64,000 bases of DNA from Macrolepiota albuminosa. Lineage: Eukaryota > Basidiomycota > Agaricomycetes > Agaricales > Agaricaceae. Within the stretch, counting starts at the first letter, position 1, and the number at the start of each line of letters is the position of its first letter. The position numbers and the translations under genes are program-made. Below are positions 32,226-43,488 of this stretch, piece after piece. The notes under the pieces are model-generated. The model was not told where the DNA came from and searched no databases. It was given only the letters and a program-made list of their open reading frames with translations. The stretch spans positions 124,001 through 188,000 of the forward strand of contig JAMWFC010000021.1 of NCBI GenBank assembly GCA_027475525.1, in the 5' to 3' direction.

Positions 32226-32253
32226 CCCCCCTTTCAGACCGTTGTACGGTCTG
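32226..32253 (-). promoter_or_regulatory. Ret-C polypurine tract and adjoining hairpin
   Basis: AAAGGGGGG (minus strand) lies two bases before the LTR. It is directly preceded by a stem of 8 pairs, CAGACCGT and ACGGTCTG with a 3-base loop. The Ret-A stem at the same position has different bases, so pairing is kept while sequence is not. Confidence 0.75.
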
Positions 32254-32280
32254 CAACACTCGACTCGGTAGCCAACGAGA

Positions 32281-34656
32281 TCACTCCATAGTGGGTGCAA
32301 TAGGCGATGCAATTGGCTCCAGTGGGCTAGACAGGTAGTCCTCCAGCTGGGGGGACTGCATGCGCTTATCAACTGATGGCAGCCTCAAGGGCGGCGCCAA
32401 AGCCGGTAGTCGAGCCAGCATGTCGGACTCCTGTGCTGGGCCAGCGCCTGCAGTCAGACAACTCATGGGCAGGGGCCCATGTTGCTCCTGCCTCTTCCAT
32501 AGATGATGCACGTTGGGGTCTGACCCAATGTAGTAGTGCAGCCTATGGTTGGCATAAAACCGGCGCTGCTCATCCTCCTCCTTTGCCAATAATATCTAAA
32601 GGTGGCGAACGTCTTTGGTGGTTGGTGTTCTCCAACCATCCCAGTCCGGTATAGCAGCCGGTACCCCATAACAATTCATTCGGACATGACGCTCATTATC
32701 AACATGAACGTATTATGGCATGGCCAGAGAAGGGTGGAAAAATTGGTGTTCAAGGAACACCACCCCATATATATACGCATGGTCAGCCCACTCCAGGGGG
32801 ATGTGGTTGTGAAGCATCACCCGAATCACGTCATCTTCAGTAATGGTGCTCACTGCCTCATCTGGGAAGATGGGCGTCATGATGGACACGATAGTCCAAG
32901 GAGCTGGGACAAATGGATTGTTGGGATGGGCTGCATTAAAGTCTTGTACCGTCTCATGGTACAATCCCGGCTTGGCCAACACCAGCGCCATTTGCCAGGC
33001 AAACGATGAGCAAGCCTTGCCCTGGGGGGACAAGGACCTAATCAGGGCATGGCCAAAAATGATCCTCCAGTGCATACAATACGTGGTGTCAAATACAATC
33101 CCAGAGATGGCATTAGGCATGCCTGGGCACCCAAAGTACAGTGCATTCTGGGCCCATTTCTCCAAGTCCAGCGTCTTCTCTATCTGCTCGAAGCTGACGC
33201 CTGCGAGCGTTGTGTTTTGATGGCTCCTCCACTTCTTTGTGCGCACTATCCTGTCCAGGACAGGGAGGGGCATCATTCTCATCACCACTGATCGGGCCTC
33301 AAATGGGGGGTCCACCTGGCTATAGTCGCTATGGTTCAAGACCAGCTTCATGGTCTTGTCGTGTGTGCTGACGTCGCAGGTATTGCTCACGCAGCGGAAC
33401 TCTCAATACAATTGATAACCAGTGATCCTGTTGTCAGCTGGCGCATACCGATTACGAACTAGTTCCACCAGCTTGCGTAGTTGGAGGGGATTCATGGGGA
33501 ACCCTCTAGGCACGACCTTACTGAGGGCTCCCTTTGCGCCACCATACCCACTCACATGGCTCGACTTGTGGGCGTAGGCCTGTTGAGCCTCCGTTTCCAC
33601 ATATACAAATGTCACCATTTGCACCAAAAATTCATCCACCTGCTTCACTGCCCTCTCTTTCCTCTTCGGCGCTTGTGTCAAAGATATTGCACTCCTCACC
33701 GACCCTTGTCTGGACAACTCCAACGATGTTGATGGCCCACTCTCTCTCTCTATCCGCTGCTCCAATGGCAGTACCCCCATTACTCTACCTTCACGAGGTC
33801 GAGCGCTATCCTCCACCCATGGTCAATCTGCCCAGGTTCTCTTCGGTTCTGATTCCAGGGCAGATTTGGGCGTGGCCACCTGACGTTTCAGCGCCTTGTT
33901 AAAAGTTGCAATAGTATTATGCTGCCGCTCTTGCAGCAGCGCTATCTCGTCTAGCAGCCCAGTGACCACTACTTGGGCCACTGTATCTCAAAGGGACTTG
34001 GTCTCAGGTGGCACACGGTGACCCGCCTGTAACAATTGTCTCCACAACGCCTCTGCATGTGGCTTATCAAGCCACTGATCCCTTTCCGGCATCCGTTCCT
34101 TCCCTTTTCCTTTATCCTGAGGTGTCTCCTACTCAGGAGACTGTTGCCTTGTCTCTCAATGCAACCCTTCTGGTGGGCCTTGTCTGCTCGACCTCCAATC
34201 CTTCTGCGACCTCTCCTGGGGGGATCCCCGAGGTACCTCTCTATCGTATTGCACCTTATGTCGTCCTTCTACTGGAGGCAAACTTTCTTTTCTTGATCTA
34301 CTCGCTCTCGCTTCCCCATCAACCTCCATAGGCTGATGACTTCCTCCACTCTGTGTCTGGACTTGTGCCATTTCTCCCATTTGCTGCCAGGGCTGCAACA
34401 GCGGCATCATCGCTCCCTGGGGCATCATCATTCCCCAGTTCAATCCTGCCCCCGCTGCCTGCTGAACCATGGATACCAGCATCAGCATAAAGAACATGGG
34501 CATCTGCCCCTGCCCGTACCTCTGCTGTGCCTGAGGGTACACAAAAAAACTCCCCATACCCCCTTGCTGCTGTTCTCTCAATTCTCCCCCACCACCAGAG
34601 CTCTGTGAGCTCTGGTTATCTCTCAAATAGCGTTGGTCCTGGTGCGACAAAGACAT
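32281..34656 (-). pseudogene. Ret-C ORF3
   Basis: The ATG at 34656 opens MSLSHQDQRYLRDNQSS, followed by a glycine/glutamine-rich N-terminus and MEVDG. Conserved blocks follow in A order: GFPMNPLQLRKLVELVRNRY, LDLEKWAQNALYFGCPGM, CMHWRIIFGHALIRSLSP, KPGLYHETVQDFNAAHPNNPF, IPLEWADHAYIYGVVFLEHQF. Stops and frameshifts near 33830-34150, 33400 and 32690 break it. The N-terminal third has little similarity to A, while the C-terminal half is clearly homologous. Confidence 0.78.
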
Positions 34657-34658
34657 AG

Positions 34659-34700
34659 CTGTGAGGTGTACAAACAATCGAATGACAAGACAAAAATTCC
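34659..34700 (-). promoter_or_regulatory. Candidate 3' splice site before Ret-C ORF3
   Basis: A T-rich stretch (TTTTTGTCTTGTCATTCG...) leads to CACCTCACAG, and the ORF3 ATG follows two bases later. The F element has a stronger version (59513-59538). Confidence 0.5.
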
Positions 34701-34765
34701 AAGTCAGCCGTACACCTCCTTCGCTTACATCATCACTTCCCCTTTCAGCTGACAATCTGCCACAT

Positions 34766-37700
34766 TCACATGGCTCCCTGAGCCCTGTCCTTCCTCAGCA
34801 ACTGTGCAGGGTGCTTCACACCATGCAACTCCAAATACCGATCCAAGGCGGCCAACTTGGCACACGCCTGATGCGGCTCCTATGTTGTATCACCCAGACT
34901 CTACCATATCTCATACTCCAGACCCCCAGCCTCGTTCCACCAATGGCCTACTAGGTCCTCGACAAACCACTCCTGATCATCCTTCGCCCCGAAGTCATAA
35001 GCTTCCAGGACCACCTGTCTGGGAAACAATGCATCATCATTTGGCCTGAAGGGTCGAAGCAGTGATACATGGAACTTCGGTACATAGTTCAACGTCTTTG
35101 GCTCAGCCTGTATGACTTTATATGGCCCAATATACTTCGGGCATAGCTTGCTTGCCCTGCCCTTGGGTAGGTTCAAGTTTTGTGTTGATAGATATACCAG
35201 CGCCCCTACAGCCAACAATGGCTCCTTTGCTCGCATCTTATTTGCATACTTCGATTGAAACACACGTGCTTCAATGATTGCATCATGCATGTTTGCTAAA
35301 TTCTCCAGGGCAGTCCACACAAAGTCTTTAACTCTCTTATGCACCGCTGCATTGGCGCGCAACTCCTGAAGCATGGATGGCATGAACCCCCCATTCAACT
35401 CAAATGGGGCATACCCTGTTGTCTCCGACACACTAGCGTTTATCGCAAACTCTGTCAGGGGTACTCAGTCTACCCAGTCCTGCTGGTCTGGGTGCACTAC
35501 CGTGCGCAATATCTGTGCCACATTATGGTTTGCTCGCTCCGTCTGTCCATCCATCTGCAGATGGAATGAGGTTGACATTAGCAGCTTTGCGCCCATCATC
35601 ATGTGAAGCTCTCGCCACCATTTTGACGTGAACTTTGAATCCCGATCGCTGACGATCAAACTCAGCAACCCATGCAACCGCACAATTTCCTTCAAGTAAA
35701 TCCATGAAAGCTCTGAGGCCTTCATTGTGGTGCACACTGGTATCAAGTGTACCATACTCGTCATCCTGCATATTACTACCCACAAGTAGTTGAACCCCTT
35801 GGACTCAGGAAACAGGCCAACAAAATCCATCCCGATGGAGTCTCATGGCTTCGTGGGCACAGGCAGCGAATGCAGCTTGCCAGCCGGTTTACGGTTGGCC
35901 CCTTTCGCCTGTTGGCACAACTCGCAAGTTGTGCAAAACGCTAATACATCTGCATGCATTTTTGACCACCAATACCAATGTCGCACATATTCTAGCGTTT
36001 TCTGTGACCCAAAATGCCCAACTACTCCATGTGCCTGATTGATCACTTCTGTGATCAATGCGCACTGCCAGGGCAAGCACAGGACCTGCTGGCCACTAGC
36101 GCTAGCAGTGTAGATCAGCTCCTGACGCACTGAAAAACTAGGGTGATCTTCGGGCCACGTCAACACCTCTGTACACAACCTATCCTCTGAATACCCCAGT
36201 ATCACTGCCTTTCAAAACTCAGATCAATGGTAGTCCTGAGGGACAGACTTCGTCTCTGCAGGCGCACATAATACGTCTGCCAACTGCATATCCCCGTTGC
36301 CCGCATCTGCAGTGCTTCCACTGGAGCCTACCTCGGCCCCAGCGCCTGCGACCTTGAGACGTTCCACCTTGTTGTCACGTGCCTCCTGCCGCTCTTGCAG
36401 CCGGTTACTCTGCCAATGCTCTCGAACCTGCATGGCTCGAATGTCTACCACATGGTCCTTAATCTCCCAATACCGTTGGTAAGGGATGTCTTCCCCTTCT
36501 GGATCAATACGTATATCCGCATTGACATAGTGATGAGCCTCATAGGCTTCATCCCATCGGTCACTCTCAAAGTAGCACGACAAACATTCCGCTACCTTGT
36601 TAAGCTCCCCTTTGACATACGTTATGTCAAACTTGTACTGCAACATGTAATCAATCCATTGCCGCTGACACAGAGATAAGTTTGCCTGGGTTTTGAAGAA
36701 CTCAAGCGCTTTGTGGTCGGTTATGATATGAATATCATATCCCATCAACTTGTCCTCCCATTTCAGGAGGGCCTCTAATATAGCCAAGGTCTCCAACTCA
36801 TGCACAGCGTAATTCTGCTGCGCATTTGTGAACTTCTTCGACATAAAACCAGCTGGGCGGCAGGTTTGCCAGGACTGTCCCTGTCCATACATTGCTCCCA
36901 CTCCCATCTTTGATGCATCACAAATGAGCCATATTGGTTCATCTTGTCACGGATCAATGGGACGTATGATCGGCATACGATCACATATCCTTTTAATCAT
37001 GTCAAAGCAGCGGCAGTAGCCGCCATACAAATGGCGCCCTGTTTTGTGTGATGGCCATCAGCGGCCCCGTATATGTCATGACATCCAGCAGAAACGTCGA
37101 TATGTAGTTTACCAGCCCAACAAAGCACTGCACACCATTATAGTTTCGTAGCATCTGCCAGTCACAAATCTGATCCAATTTATCCTGGTCAGGATAAATA
37201 CCTTCATTGTCAATAACATGTCCCAGGCAGTCCACCCGGTCCGCATACAACTCGCACTTCTTCCATTTCAAGTACAATAGGTTCAAACATAAGCGCTCGA
37301 ACACAACATGGAGATGCTTCTCGTGCTCCTCAATGGAGTCCGAATAAATGAAGATGTCAACAAGATATACGTGCATGAATCATCTGATGACGTCACAAAA
37401 GATTGACGTCATCAACCTCTGAAAGGTTGCTGGGGCATTACAGTCACCTATCTGCATTATGTTGCTTACATAGGTGCCAGTAATCGACGAAAACATGGTC
37501 TTCCTGACATCACTTTTCCATATTTGGACTTGTTCATATGCATCCATCAGATCGATTTTTAACCTGACTTTTGCCCACGCCACATCTTCACGAATCACTT
37601 CCTGATCAGGAAGCGGGGTCACATCTTTAATGGTGTTATTGTTGCACTGGTGTGCATCCAGTGCCATGCGTAACATCCCATCCTTCTTTGGAATGCACAG

Positions 37701-38100
37701 CAGTGGTGCGGCCTGCGACACGGGTCTCGCCTCCCACCACCGTGCTCTGATGTAATGGTTTGTTTTATCCCGCAGCTGTTGCTGTAGGGCCATGGGGCAA
37801 TGTGGTAGGTGGTACTTGTACTGTTTTGTATCATCGATTAGGTTAATTTCATAGTTAACCTCATGCCACAGTGGCAGCTCCTCCTTAATGCCATTGATCA
37901 TATCCACAAACTCAGCCTGCCACTGCCAGCGAAGCTCCGGAATATCATCTCGGGACAACCCAGTTGCCCTGACCTTGCCTTTGTCCTTGGCTTGTGGCGG
38001 CTTGTTTAGCCACTTCCCACTACTGCCCACTACCTGGGTAGTCGCATATCTCTCCCGAAGTGCTTGCAACCTCTCCTCACTGTTGTCTGGCACCTATAGG
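34766..38100 (-). pseudogene. Ret-C pol: RT, RNase H, integrase, chromo-like tail
   Basis: RT blocks LCIPKKDGMLRMALDA, KIDLMDAYEQVQI and NAPATFQRLMTSIF are followed by YLVDIFIYSDS, in which the first catalytic Asp of YxDD is Val (codon 37359-37361). RNase H, the zinc region (HGVVGHFGSQKTLEYVRHW, CTTCELCQQ) and a core with intact SDRDSKF follow. The chromo-like end (WFVEDLVGHWWNE) stops at TGA 34766-34768. About ten stops are scattered through it. It cannot encode active polymerase. Confidence 0.85.
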
Positions 38101-38207
38101 CGGTTTGGTATCTCCTTCCTGACTCGTCGTGCTGAAATCGACGCCCTGTCCACCTGGATCTCCTCCAGAAAGGATATCTCTTCATCTCTTGCCTGCCAAA
38201 TCCACGG

Positions 38208-39710
38208 TCAACCTTCCCAGGCACACATAGATGCCACCAGCTTGTTCCATTCTCTAGGCATTCGTGGATTGAACACCCAATTGACCGCTGGCAGAGGTAC
38301 CAGCCGGTCCCATAGGGATCGATGTGAATGGTCGCTACATGCTACATCCTCCTCCCAATCCCCATCCAATGGGTCCATCAGAGGTTCCTCACAAACCAGC
38401 TCTTCAACCTTTATGTTCAACGATGTAGGTTGGCACTCCCTTCTGACAGACCGCTTTTGCGGCTGAGTTGGCCAAGTGCAATGCACATCCTGACCACCCA
38501 CCGCACCTGCGACGTCCATGTATTCAACACTTGTTGACTCCAAGATGCAGAGCTCGAGATTTGCTCCAAACTGTACTGCAGCGTGACTGCCCACAGTACC
38601 CAGTTGCAGAGTTATGGGCTGCTCCAGCTGATGCACCACCAAGTCATGGACCTGGCAAAACTGGGGCATTACTCCTGTAGTTGTACTTCCCGAATCCCAC
38701 AAAGTCCATGCTTCGTGACCTCCCACCTTGACGTAGGTAGCCAAACATTCCTTATCCTCACATTGCAGTTGTGGCCAGGTCAACTTGCGTGCTGCTTTCC
38801 GAAGTTTCACTTTGTGAACCTTCACTTGACCCACGCCCAGCTGCATGCTTTTCTCATCCTCAGGAAAGTCCGTTAACGCCATCAAGAACTCTTGTTCTGC
38901 AGAACTAGCATAGAGCTCCGAGTCGTACACATCCACTTCCACATACTCATTCCCATCAATCATCACTGTCTCTACCCCATCATCAACTGGACCCTCATTG
39001 CCAGACCAGGAGCTCTCATCCTCCTCCTCCATGTCCGGCTCCTCATCCGTGTCATTCGCAGACTCCTCCACCTCAGTGTGCACGGCGCGTACATATGCTC
39101 GTGGTTTACCTGCTATTTGCCCCTTTCTCAGGCAAGTGCTCACAAAATGTCCTTTCTCACTGCATGCGTAGCATGTTACTATGCGTTTTTCACCTGTCCC
39201 ACCTGGGCCTGTTCCCCGCTCTTTACACGGGTCACAATTGGCCTCAGGTTTTGGCAGGTTGCGGCCGTGCTCTTCAGCTACAAGTTTTGGCTCAATTGGC
39301 TTAGGACAATGAGGCCCTGACAGTGTTTGTCTCAATACAAACCTAGGGTTTTGGTTACGTTTCATGTCCGCTTTCCTGACCAGGAAAGTGCCTATGATTT
39401 GTGACTGGCGCGCCTCCATCAGCCCCGCAGCTTTTACTTGTAAGCTATGCAGATCAAAGTGGCGTGCCGTCTTCAACGCCTGTTCGTAACGTATGGCATG
39501 CGCTACAAATTCCTCAACTTCATTTATTTCTGGGAATAATCTGTCATCCCGGATTAGCACTCGTCTCATCTCTGCGGGAATGCCCTTAAGAAAGGTCTTG
39601 CACACTGTCCATGCATTGGGATAAATGGCCATGTTTTGAGCATGGTCAACAAGAGTATCATAGAACCCTTGTACTCCGAGGGCCTCGGTGTACACTGCAG
39701 AGTAAAACAC
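38208..39710 (-). CDS. Ret-C gag C-terminus, protease and linker in one open frame
   Basis: A 500-codon frame with the capsid end (ALGVQGFYDTLVDHAQNMAIYP), a zinc knuckle CYACSEKGHFVSTC near 39150, an acidic stretch, and protease WTLWDSGSTTTGVMPQFCQ. It then passes through a deletion that removes the second half of protease together with the UGA site, straight into the linker block ending FNPRMPREWNKLVASM. That deletion explains why C alone lacks the conserved stop. Confidence 0.8.
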   Translation of the reverse strand: MFYSAVYTEALGVQGFYDTLVDHAQNMAIYPNAWTVCKTFLKGIPAEMRRVLIRDDRLFPEINEVEEFVAHAIRYEQALKTARHFDLHSLQVKAAGLMEARQSQIIGTFLVRKADMKRNQNPRFVLRQTLSGPHCPKPIEPKLVAEEHGRNLPKPEANCDPCKERGTGPGGTGEKRIVTCYACSEKGHFVSTCLRKGQIAGKPRAYVRAVHTEVEESANDTDEEPDMEEEDESSWSGNEGPVDDGVETVMIDGNEYVEVDVYDSELYASSAEQEFLMALTDFPEDEKSMQLGVGQVKVHKVKLRKAARKLTWPQLQCEDKECLATYVKVGGHEAWTLWDSGSTTTGVMPQFCQVHDLVVHQLEQPITLQLGTVGSHAAVQFGANLELCILESTSVEYMDVAGAVGGQDVHCTWPTQPQKRSVRRECQPTSLNIKVEELVCEEPLMDPLDGDWEEDVACSDHSHRSLWDRLVPLPAVNWVFNPRMPREWNKLVASMCAWEG

Positions 39711-41528
39711 CTCTCATGCATCCTGCATTGTAGATGCACTTACAAATTGATTGTACAGTTCAAGGATCACATCCTTGAACATCCACTGCTGCCTCGCCCG
39801 ATTATAGTGAAGGACATGATGACAAAACCACCTCTTTGCCGGATCTTCCAGAAACTCGGGCAGCACAAATACTCATTCCTTGTCCATACGATCTCCACCG
39901 TACAGGCATGCTGCCAGATGGTAGTATACATCCATGGTCCAGTCCTCAAGCTCACTGAACTTTGTTCCCCTCTTATAGGGCAGAATATGCTTTGGATCAG
40001 CCCTCCATGGTTTGATCCCTTCAGGTAATCGCAAAGCAATCCCGACTGCATCATTGATTATGCTCACTAGTCATCGATGCATGATATCGGTGTAGGCTCT
40101 GGTGGCCTCATTCATCCCAGATGTCTTGTTGCGTCCCTCAGTGGGGATGAACGTCGAGAAGGCCCGCACAGACCGAGTCATTGGCCCTGCCCTCCATTCC
40201 ATCTATCCAACCCCAACCCCCGTGGCTCCTCTCGACTGCTGATATCGCTCCCGTGCTTATTTTGCTGACTGTTCTGCGCACGTTCCACAAATTCTCGCCT
40301 CATTTCATCAATGGGTTGGGGCCCATTGAAACTGATTCCCTGATTGTCAATACAAGAGTAGCCTTGCCCCCGTAAATCCTGGATCCGCATTCTTTGGAAT
40401 GCGACTTGGTCCTGAAACATGTTGGCAAGTGGTACCCTTGCCGGCACCACTGGTTCCTCTGCTTCTCGTTTCACCTGAGGTGACGACACTTCTTCCGGTA
40501 CTGTTTTCAACAGTACATGTGTAGCTGGTCTGGAGGTCACCGTTTTGGCCATGGACATAGCTGTAGGTCAGTACCCTACAAACCTCTGCTGCCTCTGCCC
40601 AGCTGCTACTCGCATCTGGTATGGCTCCAGAGTCTCCCCCACCTGTTGTGGAGCAAATATGTTGCTAAAAGCCTCCTCAATGTGAGGGGAACTCCCTCTC
40701 CCTGTGGGAATCGTAGGGATTAGCTCCGCATCCACTGGGGTGACACAGCAGACCCTTGGCAACTTTTACAATTGAGGTAGCTTTGAGCTTCCAGGTCCAG
40801 GATCTGCATATATGCCGAAACATACTCATCTGTTCCCACCTCTGGAAATGCTTCACCTCTAGCCTCTATCAACTGCATGTGCTTGTTCACATACAACTTC
40901 AACCTAGCCCTTGTCGACAATTTACTTATCTCTGGGAACCTTGCCCAAAGCATAGCTATTTGCACATCGAGGGTCGCTTCATAACGTCCATTCTTGTCTT
41001 CATCAGATGTATCATCAACCACTGTGGGCTGATGTCTTTTTGTCCCCGTAGTCTGCACTGGTGCTACTGGCCGCTGCCCTCCAGGTCGTCGACTCAATGG
41101 CGTCGATTCCAGTATATTCCTCCATGGTGTCTCATGGAGAACTTCCTCTCATCTACCTTCCGAACTTGTCCAAGCCTCTCCTGCCATTCCAGGAGCCCCT
41201 GCCCTAAACAGAGATGGTTTTTTTTCTTCGTGCATGGCCACACCCACACCCGACGTCCTTAATCCTGAGAATCGCACTGGTGCCCTTTGAGGTACCTATA
41301 TGATTGGCGGTGACTCACTAGCCACCCCAACCTCCCTTCCAACTCTACACTGGATTGGACATCTCTGCTCTGTCATAATGTTCGGGCTGGGGTCAGCTCG
41401 ACCTCAGCCTCCTCCCAATTTGCCACCTGCTGATTTTGACTGTGTGCTGCCACTGGTGTGGCATTCTTGTCCTTCTGCATTGGGGCGACATTGTCATTCT
41501 GTTCTGGTGGCAGAGGTTCATGATCCAT
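39711..41528 (-). pseudogene. Ret-C gag, N-terminal part
   Basis: A probable ATG lies at about 41528 (MDHEPLPPEQND). Blocks homologous to A gag follow: DDTSDEDKNGRYEATLDVQ, LKLYVNKHMQLIEARGEAF, ANMFQDQVAFQRMRIQDLRG and AVGIALRLPEGIKPW. Stops and frameshifts separate them. Confidence 0.75.
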
Positions 41529-41648
41529 TCCACTATCAATTGGCTTGCATTTGGCGCTCAAGAAGCTTGATGGTTGATGTCAAGTTCTAGAATGTATAGT
41601 TCTTGTATGTTCACGTATAGATTATCGTTGTTTGACGATTGAAAAAAG
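41529..41648 (-). other. Ret-C leader
   Basis: It starts CTTTTTT directly after the LTR, followed by the small inverted repeat ATCGT/ACGAT. No tRNA-type primer site is recognised. Confidence 0.45.
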
Positions 41649-41900
41649 TGTAAGAGAAATTACTGTTTTACTCACACAAGACACAGAATCTGCCAAATCA
41701 GTAGATTTCTCTGTACATAGTGTAAGTAAAAAAGTATCTACCCAAATACGAGTAAATACAGTATAATTTAAAGGTAAATTAATTAGGAAAATAATTACTA
41801 CTGTAATTATGTCCTCTAATACGATATGCTTCCCACACCCCTAAGGGTGTGATTGTGGTAAAATAATGAATAGGGACCTCGAAGAGGTCCCCCTGTTACA
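41649..41900 (-). repeat. Ret-C 5' LTR, 252 bp
   Basis: TGTAACAGG...CTCTTACA on the minus strand. It contains two hairpins (GGGACCTC/GAGGTCCC near 41873-41892 and CACACCC/GGGTGTG near 41833-41850). Its length equals that of the reconstructed split 3' LTR. Confidence 0.92.
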
Positions 41901-42762
41901 CGTTTTGTCACTCTTCCCATTGTTGTTGCTCCGGAGTGGGGACCACGGGGGCTGCCGGGGCCAGTTCCAGGGGTTCCTGTCAAATGTGAATCGAGTGACC
42001 TGGGTCTGCGGAGTTGTTGAGGGGTCGAGGGAAGGGGGATGCGTGGACTTCATTGAGCAGCTGTTGCAATTCTTTGTGGAGGATTGTGTTGCGTCTATAC
42101 TTTACCATAGTCTGCTCCAGGAGTTCTCCTTGCATGAGGCAATCCCTGAATTCGACCAAGCAATGGGCCCAGTCTTCCGGAGTGCCTTCTAAGTCATCAT
42201 GTCCAAATTCCATGAGTAGCGCCCTTGCCCATTGCGCAAAGTCCTCTGGCGAGATCCTGAGCGAGCAGAGCACTTCGTCCCATTGCCATTCATACTCCTC
42301 AAGGCATCGTTGTCCCATTGGCAAGGAAGGGGTTTGAGCAGGTGGAGCGGTGGCCAGGTAGTGACAAGGGGGATAGTTGGGGTGGGGAGGTCCCTGGGGT
42401 TGGAGAACGGGGTGCTGGTAGCCATAGTAGGGGGTGGGTGCAAAGGGGCCCTTGCTGGGGGGAATTGGGCAAGGTCCACTGGGAATTGGTGGGGTCTTTG
42501 GCAGGCCCCCGGGAATGCTCCAGTACGAGGGGACCTCCACGGATCGTGCCATGGCTAAGTTGGGCGGAGAGGCCCAGCTGGCTGAGGGCCCCAGATCATA
42601 GAGGGATGAGTCAGGGGCCTAGTGGTGGTGGAGATATTGGGGTTCGTATAGGAGAGGTGGGTAAGCAGGGTGGGAGGTCTGTGCAGAGTAGTGATCGGGG
42701 ACCGGACACCTATAAGAGTTGGTCTGGTAGCCTGTGGAGTAGGTATGAGTATATGTAGCTAT
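41901..42762 (-). pseudogene. Ret-B0 gag, N-terminal part
   Basis: It matches B3 gag almost throughout (ISPEDFAQWARALLMEFGHDD; QTMVKYRRNTILHKELQQLL). The start codon is ATA (42760-42762) where B3 has ATG, followed by the same ATYTHTY-like peptide. The frame continues at 8841 after Ret-C. Confidence 0.82.
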
Positions 42763-42782
42763 CAAAAACAGTGTAAGGAGGG

Positions 42783-42795
42783 AGTCTTGATATTA
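42783..42795 (-). promoter_or_regulatory. Self-priming site of Ret-B0
   Basis: TAATATCAAGACT directly after the LTR is complementary to TAGTCTTGATATTA in the R region of the same LTR (near 43135-43150). This fits a Tf1-like self-primed element rather than a tRNA-primed one. Confidence 0.65.
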
Positions 42796-43488
42796 TGTCT
42801 GATTCCGCTGAGTCGGGGGCTTTCTGGAAAAGCAACACCCTTACAATGCGGACTTGATCTATGGGTACTTGGGTGTCTGGGACTCTGGGGCTAGGACTCT
42901 GGGATTCAAGACGTGGACAGGGGTAATCCTGGGAGAGGGGACTTGGTCTGGGGGTTGTGGGTTGTAGGTAGCTGGGGGTTGGGTGGGGGTCGAGTCGTGA
43001 ACCGGAGGTTCTAAGACAAGACCAAGTTAGCAAATTACAAGTTGCCAAGTATGTACCAAACTTTAGAGCACGCGGTTATTCAAGCATGCCAGTCAGAGCG
43101 TACTAATCAAGCAGAGGGCATGCAACAATTCAAGTTAATATCAAGACTAGCGAATACAACGGGGGACTACGCTATAAGTACTATGGGGCTGGGTCTCGGG
43201 GTTCCAGGGTGTCTGGGATGGGTTCCGGGAGTCATTGAGTAGTGGGCAGGGACTGTATACCTGGATTGCGCATGTGGGGACACGCGATCAATTGGCACAG
43301 AGGGAGCTGTAATGCATGATGCGTGATGGCTGGAAGCAAGTTGTGTGATCCGATCGTTGATGGCGGTTGATCCCAGGGGGGCTGGCTGATGGTGGCGTCA
43401 GCAGCTGTGGGGGCGGGGCATGTTGTGGGGTTGACAAAAGAGGCTCCCGGATGGGGCTCCAGGGATGTCCCAGGGAGGAGTCGTGACA
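42796..43488 (-). repeat. Ret-B0 5' LTR, 693 bp
   Basis: It starts TGTCACGACTCC and ends CAGACA (minus strand), with ACTTATAG as TATA box and R beginning near TAGTCTTGATATT. It is inserted in D ORF3. Confidence 0.88.

Larger units (their letters stand above)
32023..41900 (-). mobile_element. Ret-C, nearly complete lineage-1 element
   Basis: 5' LTR (41649-41900), gag-protease, RT-RNase H-integrase, ORF3, polypurine tract and 3' LTR occur in order. It was inserted into B0 gag (AAACG/AAACA), and its 3' LTR was later hit by B1. Many stops and a destroyed RT active site mark it as dead. Confidence 0.9.
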
